From a virus, in the IMG/VR virus record IMGVR_UViG_3300021977_000005, positions 1 through 31,334 of that record: DNA of 31,334 bases, one strand, 5' to 3'. Made by a program: the position numbers and the translations under genes. Under the pieces are notes generated by a model. It did not search any database. It was given only the letters and a program-made list of their open reading frames with translations, and had not been told where the DNA came from. Shown one piece after another: positions 8,404-15,461 of the stretch; the first letter of the stretch is position 1; every line of letters begins with the position of its first letter.

Positions 8404-9429
8404 ATGGCAGAATTATTTAAAAAAGCAGTATCGTTTACTGATATTCATTTTGGCCGCAACGGCAACAGTCAGTTATCGTTACAAGATAATATCGATTTTC
8501 TTGAATGGTTTATCGCAGAAGCAAAAGAATATGGTGCAGAAACCTGTATCTTCGCGGGTGATTGGCATGATAATCGCCACCAGATTCAAGCACTGACCCT
8601 AAATTACAGTTTGCGGGGCCTGGAAATGCTGAATGCGGCATTTGATAAGGTGTGGTTTATCCCTGGCAACCATGATTTGTTTTATCGTAGCAAACGCGAT
8701 GTTGCATCGGTTGAGTTTGCAAAAAAATTCTCGAATATTGAAGTTGTCATGAATCCTACCGTAATTGATGATGTGGCTTTTCTACCATGGTTGGTTGGGG
8801 ATGAACACAAATCAATTAAAGACCTTAAAAACAGTAGATATACCTTTGCCCATCTTGAAATTCCCGGATTTTTAATGAATGCCAAGGTAGCAATGCCAGA
8901 AGGACATGGGACCGAAACATCCCAGTTCGAAGGCAATGAATATGTTTTCACCGGGCATTTTCATATGCGTCAAGTTAAAAACAATATCGTCTACATGGGC
9001 AACGTAATGCCATTTGATTTCTCGGACGCATGGGATGAAGATCGGGGTATGATGTTTTTAACGCATGGAGACAAACCTGTATTTAAATCATGGCCCAAAC
9101 AACCACTATTTCGGACAATGAAGCTAAGCAGCATGCTTAATAACCCGGATGGGTTGCTTGTTCCAAATCTGACCGCTCGTGTAACCATCGATATTGATAT
9201 TAGCTATGAAGAAGCACAGTTGATAAAAGATACCTTTATCGAGTCGGATAATTTACGTAAAATTGAACTGATTAATCAGCCAAAAAAAGAAGATGCACTA
9301 ACATTTTCGGAAAATATGACTTTTCATTCAATTGATCAGATCGTAATTGATGGTATTAATTCATTGCAGTCAAATGATTTGGATAAATCAACATTAATTA
9401 ACCTTTACCAAAACCTTCAATCAAATTAA
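8404..9429 (+). CDS. gp47: gp47 recombination endonuclease subunit (SbcD/Mre11-like)
   Basis: The 341-residue protein has the calcineurin-like phosphoesterase motifs in order: D13-I-H15 in FTDIHFG, AGDWHDNRHQ, PGNHD, THGD-type and GHFH. Together with gp46 it forms the Mre11/Rad50-like nuclease that resects DNA ends in recombination-dependent replication. The length is the same as T4 gp47 (about 339). The ATG at 8404 (MAELFKKAV) is preferred over an in-frame ATG-less extension to 8341, which would add a hydrophobic stretch absent from the family. Its partner gp46 starts 6 kb downstream, separated by the propeller array; in T4 the two are near neighbours. Confidence 0.93.
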   Translation: MAELFKKAVSFTDIHFGRNGNSQLSLQDNIDFLEWFIAEAKEYGAETCIFAGDWHDNRHQIQALTLNYSLRGLEMLNAAFDKVWFIPGNHDLFYRSKRDVASVEFAKKFSNIEVVMNPTVIDDVAFLPWLVGDEHKSIKDLKNSRYTFAHLEIPGFLMNAKVAMPEGHGTETSQFEGNEYVFTGHFHMRQVKNNIVYMGNVMPFDFSDAWDEDRGMMFLTHGDKPVFKSWPKQPLFRTMKLSSMLNNPDGLLVPNLTARVTIDIDISYEEAQLIKDTFIESDNLRKIELINQPKKEDALTFSENMTFHSIDQIVIDGINSLQSNDLDKSTLINLYQNLQSN

Positions 9430-9440
9430 GGATATTTATT

Positions 9441-10388
9441 ATGGGACTTTCTATTTCAGGCATTAAACCAGATACCGGGCGATTAAAAATCAATACGAAA
9501 ATTAAGTATGATAATATTCCAAATCTGGGTGTAACATGGGTTGAAAAAACATCACAGTTTGGATCAAACAGCATTCAAGACATTACTTATGGTAATGGCA
9601 TTTATGTTGCTGTTGGTGCTAGCGGCAATATTTCAACATCTGCCGATGGATCAACGTGGGTCGCTCGTGGGAGTGGACAAAGCCAAGCTATTTATGGGGT
9701 GACTTTCGCAAATAATTTGTTCGTTGCAGTTGGTGCAAATGGTGCATTAGTCACATCGTCTAATGGTGTATCCTGGACTCCGCGTTCATACAGTTCTGTT
9801 GAGCGTTACCTGTTCGGAGTTTGCTATACGGGAACCAGTTATGTAGCTGTAGGCAATAACAGTCTGTTTCTTACCTCCACAAACGGGACCAGTTGGACAA
9901 GAAACACCGATGGTGGTATCGGTGGGTCACAATATGATTTTAAGGACATTGCTTATGGCGATGGAAAACTCGTTGCGGTTGGCTCTAACGGGACTAATGC
10001 GATTTCTACGGATAATGGCTCGACCTGGACATTAACAACAAATGATGTGTTTACCGACGTGGACTCTTACCTTAGTATTATTTGGGACGGAAGACGATTT
10101 GTTACTTGTGGAACAGGTGGCAAAATTGCGATTTCCTATGATGGTATTCAATGGTTTGGTAGAACATCTCCGTTCGGTGCATCATATAATAACTATTCTA
10201 TTTCTTTCGGTAATGGAATTTACACAGTAACATCATCAATCGGGCAGATCAAAACATCAAATAATCTTGCAGATTGGACAACACAAACCTCTAATCTCGG
10301 AAATACTACTATTAATGCAACATATTATCATGATGGAAAATTTTATATTGGTAGTAGCAACGGAAAATTAGCAGTATCACCCGCATAA
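9441..10388 (+). CDS. propeller protein 1 of 5 (seven-bladed beta-propeller, tail or surface adhesin candidate)
   Basis: The protein is built from seven repeats of about 40 residues following the pattern YGNGIYVAVG..G.ISTS.DGSTW, which suggests a seven-bladed beta-propeller with YVAVG and TS-DG-TW strands. It begins LSISGIKPDTGRLKI, a tag shared by the next four genes. There is no signal peptide, catalytic motif or long helix. In phages such propellers are plausible receptor-binding or virion-decorating proteins, but this is inference. It starts 11 bases after gp47 with AAGGA upstream, has no late-promoter motif of its own on the + strand, and is followed by a terminator at 10498. It is the most regular of the five copies. 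Confidence 0.7.
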   Translation: MGLSISGIKPDTGRLKINTKIKYDNIPNLGVTWVEKTSQFGSNSIQDITYGNGIYVAVGASGNISTSADGSTWVARGSGQSQAIYGVTFANNLFVAVGANGALVTSSNGVSWTPRSYSSVERYLFGVCYTGTSYVAVGNNSLFLTSTNGTSWTRNTDGGIGGSQYDFKDIAYGDGKLVAVGSNGTNAISTDNGSTWTLTTNDVFTDVDSYLSIIWDGRRFVTCGTGGKIAISYDGIQWFGRTSPFGASYNNYSISFGNGIYTVTSSIGQIKTSNNLADWTTQTSNLGNTTINATYYHDGKFYIGSSNGKLAVSPA

Positions 10389-10411
10389 ATTCGTAATGGC
10401 ATAATAACGAA

Positions 10412-10419
10412 GATAAATA
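10412..10419 (+). promoter_or_regulatory. late promoter motif GATAAATA
   Basis: The motif lies 23 bases after the stop of propeller gene 1 and about 80 bases before a terminator, with no convincing gene between. It appears to drive a short RNA of roughly 100 bases. Confidence 0.55.
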
Positions 10420-10425
10420 AATATG

Positions 10426-10528
10426 TCACGGGCTACCACACGTCTTCATAGAGTGCAAAAGGGTAATCCTTTATTTGATGATTTATATAACCTCGAAATG
10501 GGTCACCTTTATGGTGGCCCATTTTGTT
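10426..10528 (+). ncRNA. candidate short late transcript
   Basis: The stretch runs from the predicted start point just after GATAAATA (10412-10419) to the T-tract of the hairpin at 10498-10528. An ORF of 47 codons (10423-10566, MSRATTRLHRV...) overlaps it, but its ATG lies at the predicted transcript start with no ribosome binding site and its stop lies past the terminator. A non-coding RNA is therefore favoured, and a leaderless peptide cannot be excluded. Confidence 0.35.
10498..10528 (+). terminator. intrinsic terminator inside the propeller array
   Basis: ATGGGTCACC pairs with GGTGGCCCAT (ten pairs, one G-U) around the loop TTTAT, followed by TTTTGTT. It would end transcripts from gp47/propeller 1 and from the promoter at 10412. 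Confidence 0.75.
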
Positions 10529-10594
10529 ATATCCAACATAATTCCAACAGCCACATAGATAGATAAAGGTATACTAACCTCTCCGATAGTATGG

Positions 10595-10602
10595 AATAAA
10601 TA
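10595..10602 (+). promoter_or_regulatory. late promoter motif AATAAATA
   Basis: The motif lies 52 bases before the GTG start of propeller gene 2, downstream of the terminator at 10498-10528, so this gene has its own late transcript. Confidence 0.7.
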
Positions 10603-10653
10603 ATATATTATATCCGGGTCTATCAATTGACATATTTAAAAGGAAACTGAATT

Positions 10654-11577
10654 GTGGCATATAGTATTTCAGGAATAAAACCAAATATTGGTCAGCTTAA
10701 ATTATACAGTAAACCAATTGTGCCTACATGGAAGTCACATACCTTTGATTTATTTCCAATAACCAGCATTACTTATAATAATGGTCTTTTTGTTGCGGCT
10801 GGGGATGGTCTTGCTACATCAACGGATGGAATGGTTTGGACGGTCAGAACTGCATCGGGTGTCTTTACTAATCCTATAACACATGTTTTATATACATCAA
10901 CAAACGGCTATGGTTATACTTCTGGAAATGAAATATTAGTGCAAGATAGTTCGATACCTACCAAATGGACATCGACTACTTCGGGAACATTAATTTCAAA
11001 TATGTTGGATGTTTCTTTTAATACCAGTAACAATACGTTTATTAATGTTGGTGATGGTGGATATTATGTCGCCACAAACGGAACGTGGTTTACTCAAAAT
11101 AGCACATTTTCTAATCAAGAGTTCACGTCTGTATCGAATTTAGGAAATGTTTCTATTATTTCCGGTGAAATCGGAAAAATACGAACCGCCACCAATATCA
11201 CCGCACTATCAAATTTGGCATCTAGATCATTAGGTGCATCAGACAAAAAAATACTTAGTCTATCATCTAATGGCACATCTATTGTTATTGGTGCTACAAA
11301 CGATACCGACAAAAAATATGCAAAATCATCATCCGGGTATACCTGGGAATGGATTGATGGCCCCATTATATCAAAGAAGATGATATATGCAAATAACACG
11401 TTTTTTATGGCAAATGATTCATCCCAACTTTATGCATCCAATGATGGAATTACATGGGAAGAACACAAAATCAATACTCCGACTATTGTTAACAGCATAT
11501 GCTACGGGAATGGTATGTATCTTGCGTGTGGGATTGGTGAAAATAAATTTTACACATTAACCCCAGTATCTACCTAA
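10654..11577 (+). CDS. propeller protein 2 of 5
   Basis: The 307-residue protein begins YSISGIKPNIGQLKLYSKP and continues with the same blade pattern as its neighbours (YNNGLFVAAGDGLATSTDGMVW). Later blades are more diverged, and about seven can be traced, ending SICYGNGMYLACG. The start is GTG at 10654, with AAAGGAAAC about seven bases upstream. It has its own late-promoter motif. The conserved first 40 residues with variable later blades suggest a common docking end and diversified surfaces. Function is not shown by the sequence; virion adhesin is the working guess. Confidence 0.68.
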   Translation: MAYSISGIKPNIGQLKLYSKPIVPTWKSHTFDLFPITSITYNNGLFVAAGDGLATSTDGMVWTVRTASGVFTNPITHVLYTSTNGYGYTSGNEILVQDSSIPTKWTSTTSGTLISNMLDVSFNTSNNTFINVGDGGYYVATNGTWFTQNSTFSNQEFTSVSNLGNVSIISGEIGKIRTATNITALSNLASRSLGASDKKILSLSSNGTSIVIGATNDTDKKYAKSSSGYTWEWIDGPIISKKMIYANNTFFMANDSSQLYASNDGITWEEHKINTPTIVNSICYGNGMYLACGIGENKFYTLTPVST

Positions 11578-11599
11578 TTATAATAATTAGCCATCTATC

Positions 11600-11607
11600 A
11601 ATAAATA
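11600..11607 (+). promoter_or_regulatory. late promoter motif AATAAATA
   Basis: The motif lies in the 60-base gap between propeller genes 2 and 3, 30 bases before the GTG at 11638. Confidence 0.7.
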
Positions 11608-11637
11608 ATAAAAACAATAATATCAGGATGATGAACC

Positions 11638-12519
11638 GTGTCTTACAGCATATCAGGAATTAAACCAAATGTTGGTAAATTGAAATTATTCAGTAAGCCA
11701 GTTGTGCCAACATGGAAAGTTCATGATTTTGATATGTTTACTTTGAAAGATGTTGTTTATGGGAATGGATTATTTGTTGCCGTTGGTGACGGGATTGCCA
11801 CGTCCGCAGATGGTTTAAATTGGACAAACCTGAATATAAATCCAAATGCAAATAGAATTGTTTATGGGAATAATCAATTCGCCACAATGGGACCAAATGG
11901 CGTTTCATATTATTCAGTTAACGGAACCACATGGTCTAACGCAAGTATATCAAGCACACCTGGGTATTATAATGATACCATTTTTGCAAATGGTTATTAT
12001 GTAACGACTGGAACGGGTATGGCATTTTTATATGCATCACAAAGTGTTGGGTGGACCAGAATAATTGTTAATTCTTCGTATGAATTTTTCTCATTAGCAT
12101 ATTTTAATAATAAGTTTTATGCAGGTGGGACATCTGGTAGATGTGCATCAGCGACAACACCAGCAAGCACATGGTATTTACGTTACGTTGGATCGACAAA
12201 TACTGTTAGTAGTTTAGCGGCAAATAACGTTGCACTGTTAGCATTAAACGCATTGAACCACAAATATATACATACTAATGACGGTATTAATTGGACACAA
12301 ATTGATTCTCCAATTAACATACAACGTATAGTTAGCGCAAATAATAAGTTATTTATTTCTGATAACAGTTCAATTTACTGGTCAGAAGATGGCATCACAT
12401 GGGAACAACATACCGCAGAAATATCAAATTCACTTCAACATGTTACGTATGGTGATGGCAGATATGTAGGTGTATCCGGCAACTGGAATCAAATATATAC
12501 AATGGTCCCACCAATTTAA
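11638..12519 (+). CDS. propeller protein 3 of 5
   Basis: The 293-residue protein starts with GTG at 11638, after AGGATGATGAACC. It begins YSISGIKPNVGKLKLFSKP, then WKVHDFDMFTLKDVVYGNG and LFVAVGDGIATSADGLNW, nearly the same as copies 2, 4 and 5. The middle blades (TPGYYNDTIFANGYYVTTG, LAYFNNKFYAGG) align best with copies 4 and 5, so these three look like the most recent duplicates. No enzymatic motif is visible. The separate late promoter upstream suggests that the gene moved or was copied as a promoter-gene unit. Confidence 0.68.
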   Translation: MSYSISGIKPNVGKLKLFSKPVVPTWKVHDFDMFTLKDVVYGNGLFVAVGDGIATSADGLNWTNLNINPNANRIVYGNNQFATMGPNGVSYYSVNGTTWSNASISSTPGYYNDTIFANGYYVTTGTGMAFLYASQSVGWTRIIVNSSYEFFSLAYFNNKFYAGGTSGRCASATTPASTWYLRYVGSTNTVSSLAANNVALLALNALNHKYIHTNDGINWTQIDSPINIQRIVSANNKLFISDNSSIYWSEDGITWEQHTAEISNSLQHVTYGDGRYVGVSGNWNQIYTMVPPI

Positions 12520-12542
12520 TTAAAAAATCAATACCGTTGATC

Positions 12543-12550
12543 AATAAATA
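12543..12550 (+). promoter_or_regulatory. late promoter motif AATAAATA
   Basis: The motif lies 35 bases before the ATG of propeller gene 4. It shares the context ATCAATAAATA with the motif at 11600, consistent with duplication of promoter and gene together. Confidence 0.7.
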
Positions 12551-12585
12551 TATACTCAACATTGTTAGAAAATGAGTGAAAAACC

Positions 12586-13476
12586 ATGGCATATATTATA
12601 TCGGGAATTAAACCAAATGTTGGTAAACTAAAATTATACAGTAAACCAGTTGGGATTAGGTGGAAAACCCGAACTTTTGATTTATTTACAGTCAGAAGTG
12701 TTGCTTATGGAAATGGTTTATTTGTAGCTGTTGGAAATGGTATTGCCACATCGACTGATGGTATCAACTGGTCAAAGATAAACGGATTAACCCTAACAAA
12801 CCCTCTTAATAAAGTAATATATGTTAACGGCAAATTCTCTGCAATTGGTGATCTAGGTTCATCATATTCATCAACCAATGGCATAACTTGGAGCAATAAC
12901 AGTTTTGCATCTACTTACAACCACAATACGTTAATATATGCTAATGGATATTACGTTACACTTCCACAAATATCATATGTATATTACTCAACCAATGGGG
13001 TTTCTTGGAATCAAAAACTCATAACTTCATCAACTACATATGGTGCCTTAACATATTTTAATAACCGGTTTATCGCGGGTGGAACAAATGGATCATACTC
13101 ATATGCTTCACCTTCGCCAACCGGAACCTGGCAGCTTCGCGGCAGCGGCAATGTTAACACCATTTCTTATTATGCGAATAGTGGAACCAAACTGATCTCG
13201 ACGTTAGATGGAACCGATGCTTATGGTATATCGACTACGGGATTGTCGTGGGAATTTCATACATCACCAATTTCGTCTTACAAAATATTGTTCGCAAACA
13301 ATAAATTTTTTGTATCAAACGCAACATCCATTTATGGATCAGATGATGGTTTGGAGTGGACCCCGCACAATACTGTTATGAACCAGCGGATGCATGACGT
13401 TTGCTATGGTAATGGCATATATGTTGGTTGTGCTAATAACCAAAACATTATTTACACGATGTCTCTACCTGAATAA
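12586..13476 (+). CDS. propeller protein 4 of 5
   Basis: The 296-residue protein begins YIISGIKPNVGKLKLYSKP and follows the family plan: SVAYGNGLFVAVGNGIATST, then repeated YSSTNGITW-type turns and a final DVCYGNGIYVGCANNQN. The ATG at 12586 is supported by alignment to the other copies and by GAGTGAAA upstream. It has its own late-promoter motif and probably shares a transcript with copy 5, which begins 38 bases after its stop. The role is unknown, and surface or tail decoration is inferred from fold and late expression. Confidence 0.68.
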   Translation: MAYIISGIKPNVGKLKLYSKPVGIRWKTRTFDLFTVRSVAYGNGLFVAVGNGIATSTDGINWSKINGLTLTNPLNKVIYVNGKFSAIGDLGSSYSSTNGITWSNNSFASTYNHNTLIYANGYYVTLPQISYVYYSTNGVSWNQKLITSSTTYGALTYFNNRFIAGGTNGSYSYASPSPTGTWQLRGSGNVNTISYYANSGTKLISTLDGTDAYGISTTGLSWEFHTSPISSYKILFANNKFFVSNATSIYGSDDGLEWTPHNTVMNQRMHDVCYGNGIYVGCANNQNIIYTMSLPE

Positions 13477-13514
13477 TAATAACAATATAACGATTTGATT
13501 AGGATTTATTATAA

Positions 13515-14399
13515 ATGGCATACACTATTTCTGGAATAAAACCAAACGTTGGTAGATTACGATTATACAGCAAAGCCGTTGACCCAACTTGGGTAACACA
13601 TGATTTTGATTTATTCAAAGTTAATAGTGTTGCTTATGGTAATGGATTATTTGTTGCTGTTGGAGAAGGGATTGCCACATCCCCAGATGGATTAACTTGG
13701 ACTAATCGCAATATTACGCCACAATATCCACTTAACCGGGTAATATACGCAAATGGTAAATTCACAGCAATTGGCAATCTTGGTGTATTATATAACTCGA
13801 CAACGGGAACATCCTGGACCAATAACAAATTCACATCGAGTAATACCATTAACAGTATTACCTTTGCCAATGGTTATTACATAGCCACAATAGATGGTGG
13901 TTCAATTATTTATTCATCTAATGGCGTTTCATGGACAGGAAAATATATTAATTCGTCTGATACTTACATCACATCTTCATATATTGGTGGGAGATTTGTA
14001 GTTGGCGGCGTAGTGGGCAGAACCGCAACAGCAACAATCCCAACAAATACATGGTCGCGAAGTTACATAGGTTCAACAAATACAGTAACATCATTTGCAC
14101 AAAATGGTAGTATTTTGTTAGCACTACCAAACGTCACATTAAAATATGCTAGCACCACTAATGGTATTAACTGGACACAATTAGATGCTCCTATTACCGC
14201 AATCAGTCTTATGTCAGCGAATACCAAATTTTTTATGACTAATTCATCATCGGTTTATTCTTCGGACGATGGTTTAACATGGAAACAGAATATTTCGGAT
14301 GCATCAACTTATTTCAACGAAGTTTGTTATGGTAATGGTAAGTATTTGGCATGTTCTAGCAATGCCAATTTAATTTTTACTATGGTTCCGCCAGAATAA
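13515..14399 (+). CDS. propeller protein 5 of 5
   Basis: The 294-residue protein begins YTISGIKPNVGRLRLYSKA and matches copies 3 and 4 through most of its length (SVAYGNGLFVAVGEGIATS, SITFANGYYIAT, EVCYGNGKYLACSS). The ATG follows TTAGGATTTATTATAA. The sequence TATAAATG overlaps the start codon, but no usable late promoter lies in the 38-base gap, so it probably depends on the promoter of copy 4. It is the last member of the array, and no clear terminator follows it before the sigma70-like site at 14412. Confidence 0.68.
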   Translation: MAYTISGIKPNVGRLRLYSKAVDPTWVTHDFDLFKVNSVAYGNGLFVAVGEGIATSPDGLTWTNRNITPQYPLNRVIYANGKFTAIGNLGVLYNSTTGTSWTNNKFTSSNTINSITFANGYYIATIDGGSIIYSSNGVSWTGKYINSSDTYITSSYIGGRFVVGGVVGRTATATIPTNTWSRSYIGSTNTVTSFAQNGSILLALPNVTLKYASTTNGINWTQLDAPITAISLMSANTKFFMTNSSSVYSSDDGLTWKQNISDASTYFNEVCYGNGKYLACSSNANLIFTMVPPE

Positions 14400-14411
14400 T
14401 TTCTATTTTTG

Positions 14412-14441
14412 TTTACTTTAATTTTGCATTTTACTTATCAT
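14412..14441 (+). promoter_or_regulatory. sigma70-like promoter for the 14488 gene
   Basis: TTTACT (14412-14417), an 18-base spacer and TATCAT (14436-14441) resemble a host-type promoter. It stands at the junction between the late propeller array and the next genes, which lack a late motif. Confidence 0.42.
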
Positions 14442-14454
14442 ATGTGAGAGAATA

Positions 14455-14476
14455 CTTGTATCAACTTAGATACGAG
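14455..14476 (+). promoter_or_regulatory. leader hairpin before the 14488 gene
   Basis: CTTGTATC pairs with GATACGAG (eight pairs, one G-U) around a six-base loop. The GAG that could serve as ribosome binding site lies in the stem, so it may dampen translation. Confidence 0.35.
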
Positions 14477-14487
14477 ATTTAATTACT

Positions 14488-14988
14488 ATGGAAAGAAATT
14501 TACAACTTAATAATGTAACTGAATACAATTTATCAAATGAAATTAATGAAATCAAAAAAACCGGTTATCTTGGTGAATGTTTAACAACGATTTTCACCGA
14601 ACGTGGGTCATCGACTGGTTTTGCCATTGAACAGCTTGCATTAAAACAATTACAGCAAACATCCACTGATTACGTCCTGAATGCCCAATCGAAAGGCTAT
14701 GATATTGAAAACACAATCACTGGCGAAAAGATTGAAGTGAAGTCGGGGAAAAAAGACATCAATATTTGTCCAAGTGGAATGTTAGGAAAAAGCAGAACAT
14801 TTAATGCGGATGAAATGGACAAGCATCTAGATGACAAGAATTTTATAATTGCGGATGCATCAAGATTATTAAACGATGGTATTGTCAGAATGGGATATTT
14901 CCCAGGTTCAACCCTTCGCCCCTTACACAGAAAAGGCAAGTTGACCAAAGCCACCATCAATAAATTATTCAACCAAGTGCCCAAATAA
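14488..14988 (+). CDS. putative PD-(D/E)XK-type nuclease, 166 aa
   Basis: The segment KGYDIENTITGEKIEVKSGKK puts D72 eleven residues before E83-V84-K85, the spacing and hydrophobic setting of a PD-(D/E)XK active site. GYLGE (E30) could supply the helix-1 Glu. Family members cut DNA or RNA, but many are inactive or act as resolvases or repair enzymes, so the substrate is not known. The C-terminal half (RMGYFPGSTLRPLHRKGKL) is not recognised. It overlaps the next gene by one base (TAATG), so the pair is probably co-translated. The host-like promoter suggests early or middle expression. Confidence 0.5.
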   Translation: MERNLQLNNVTEYNLSNEINEIKKTGYLGECLTTIFTERGSSTGFAIEQLALKQLQQTSTDYVLNAQSKGYDIENTITGEKIEVKSGKKDINICPSGMLGKSRTFNADEMDKHLDDKNFIIADASRLLNDGIVRMGYFPGSTLRPLHRKGKLTKATINKLFNQVPK

Positions 14989-15359
14989 TGACTGATCGGG
15001 TTCTACTGCATCAATTTCGCCAAGGATTTACTAATCTCCCATTTTCATATTCTGATGTTGTCAAGGACGTTGAATATAAATGGATAGCCCATCAAATGTC
15101 GAAAATAGGGGCGGATTTATCATCGGTAAAATACATTGCCGAATTATTCCCAAACTGTGTTTTTATAGATCGAGTTATATGGGGTTGTGATCAATATACC
15201 ATGACTGTTCTTTTGTTTGAGGATGAACCGAATACAGTTCTAATGAGACTGGCAAGTGATTATCGGTTCAAAATAAGAAAAATAGAGAACACAAATGCAT
15301 GGAAGCTAATTGAAGAATTGTATGGTGTAGATAACGATTTAAAACCACAGATTTATTGA
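14988..15359 (+). CDS. hypothetical protein, 123 aa, coupled to the putative nuclease
   Basis: I do not recognise this protein. It is soluble with mixed charge, beginning MTDRVLLHQFRQGF and containing VFIDRVIWGCDQYTMTVLLF. It has no membrane segment or metal motif. Its ATG overlaps the stop of the upstream PD-(D/E)XK-like gene by one base, which suggests coupled translation and perhaps a shared task such as an inhibitor or partner. That is inference from position only. Confidence 0.65.
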   Translation: MTDRVLLHQFRQGFTNLPFSYSDVVKDVEYKWIAHQMSKIGADLSSVKYIAELFPNCVFIDRVIWGCDQYTMTVLLFEDEPNTVLMRLASDYRFKIRKIENTNAWKLIEELYGVDNDLKPQIY

Positions 15360-15389
15360 TTCTTTTGTGCAACATCTGTTATATTTTGG

Positions 15390-15409
15390 TTGACATATTA
15401 ACAATGTCA
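15390..15409 (+). promoter_or_regulatory. TTGACA-containing inverted repeat upstream of gp46
   Basis: A perfect -35 hexamer TTGACA (15390-15395) is overlapped by the inverted repeat TGACAT...ATGTCA (15391-15396 and 15404-15409). No well-spaced -10 is visible (TAGATA at 15417 is 21 bases away), so this is an operator-like candidate rather than a proven promoter. Confidence 0.35.
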
Positions 15410-15461
15410 TAATTGCTAGATAATTAAAGCATACCAATAACTTTTTGAATAAGTGAGTATT

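Noticed and set aside
9433-9440. AATAAATA on the - strand before propeller gene 1
   Set aside because: It points into the antisense of gp47 with no minus-strand gene, and it overlaps the spacer between ribosome binding site and ATG. Chance is likely.
10423-10566. 47-codon ORF between propeller genes 1 and 2
   Set aside because: It has no ribosome binding site, begins at the predicted transcript start and reads through a strong terminator hairpin. It is listed only as part of the candidate short RNA.
13508-13517. TATAAATG just before propeller gene 5 as a late promoter
   Set aside because: It overlaps the start codon, so transcription would begin inside the gene.
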